Source of the DNA: Asterionellopsis glacialis | Taxonomy: Eukaryota; Bacillariophyta; Plagiogrammaphyceae; Rhaphoneidales; Asterionellopsidaceae | NCBI GenBank assembly: GCA_014885115.2 | Contig: WKLE02003173.1 | Span: forward strand, 1 to 18,567 | Length of the DNA: 18,567 nt | Direction of reading: 5' to 3' | Part shown: in pieces, positions 18,005 to 18,567 of the stretch | Numbering within the stretch: the first letter of the stretch is position 1 | Layout: every line of letters begins with the position of its first letter | Notes under the pieces: model-generated | What the model was told of the DNA's origin: nothing | Database searches by the model: none | The model's input: only the letters and a program-made list of their open reading frames with translations | Made by a program: the position numbers and the translations under genes

Positions 18005-18567
18005 ATGCCTCTCAGCAAAGAATCAGTCAATTGTCTGATCATGGGAAATTCCCATGGTCTGATCCAGATGCAGTATTTAATTGCTCATCTGGAAAGAGAA
18101 AGACAGCAGTTTTTGGACATGCTTAAATTTAAACACAATTCCAAATGGATGAACAAGTAGTGAATCTTAAATATGTTCCAAAGACATCAACATTGCAAGA
18201 TAGAAAAAAAAAGATGTACAGCTTTACCAGCTCATTTTATTGGAGCACTCCAGAATGGTGTAGATCATGTTCTCAATAATGAATGGATTGAATTGGTTGT
18301 ATTAAAAGGAGTGGTAGATTACATCAAGGCTAGAACATATGTTTTGCCATTTTTTACCTGAATCAAGCAGACATACACGGGGCACTGCCTCCAAGACCCA
18401 AAATCAAAGATCAACAAGGAAAATTTAAAACATGTGTTTTTGACAGCTTTGCTAGCTCTTTGCACCACCATCTTGGTCATGACATGCTTGCTGAGTCTTT
18501 TCATAACTATGAAGCATATTATTCCTATAGAGTGTCCATAGTCTTGAGAACTTGCAAAAGTCTGTAG
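18005..18567 (+). pseudogene. Frameshifted ORF reaching the window end, family unknown
   Basis: Protein-like sequence runs in two alternating frames. A 51-codon piece starts at ATG 18005 and ends at 18158-18160. Downstream, the frames change near the A run at about 18206-18214 and again in the T run at about 18350-18355. The last piece (from about 18355) contains CVFDSFASSLHHHLGHDML and stops exactly at 18565-18567. The Cys/His spacing is loosely reminiscent of a cysteine-protease-like fold, but that is a weak impression. Breaks at homopolymers could be decay or sequencing error. Confidence 0.4.

Noticed and set aside
1..18567. CRISPR array, rRNA or bacterial-type operon
   Set aside because: No regular spacer-repeat structure or rRNA sequence is visible, and introns mark the window as eukaryotic.

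Overview
This is a eukaryotic nuclear window, most likely from a stramenopile alga and probably a diatom. The reasons are short GT-AG introns (99-146 nt) in one gene with several other large genes intronless, an AT-rich composition, enzyme domains interrupted by Asn/Gln/Thr/Asp-rich tracts, and a secreted chitin-degrading enzyme. The taxon is an inference; no rRNA or organelle marker is present.

Layout from left to right. Positions 1-795 are upstream sequence with palindromic TACCWGGTA motifs. A five-exon gene (796-4042, +) encodes a 917-residue secreted protein with, in order, an AA15-like lytic polysaccharide monooxygenase (LPMO), a hevein-type CBM18, a GH18 chitinase and two CBM14 (peritrophin-A) domains, joined by Pro/Thr linkers. 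Positions 4143-7182 hold no gene I recognise. An 880-residue intronless gene (7183-9825, +) encodes a CMPK2-type nucleoside monophosphate kinase followed by an unrecognised domain and a second P-loop domain. It is tail-to-tail with a clear viperin (RSAD2) orthologue (10339-11511, -). Positions 11512-13575 separate viperin from the next gene and contain the relic of a LINE-type reverse transcriptase. A nitroreductase-family gene (13576-14853, +) is convergent with a GET1/WRB-like tail-anchored protein insertion receptor (15156-15776, -). Positions 15777-18567 are repeat-rich, with hairpins and broken ORFs of unknown origin.

The main functional unit is the CMPK2-viperin pair. Known viperins convert CTP to ddhCTP, a chain terminator of viral RNA polymerases, and CMPK2 feeds the CTP pool. 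Here the pair is adjacent in a protist, the kinase has gained a second P-loop domain, and both promoters carry paired GTCTC elements including an identical 10-mer (CGTCTCTACT). This suggests a co-regulated antiviral nucleotide module in an alga. The second highlight is the LPMO-chitinase fusion, which puts oxidative and hydrolytic chitin cleavage on one secreted chain. All assignments come from reading motifs by eye; no database search was run.
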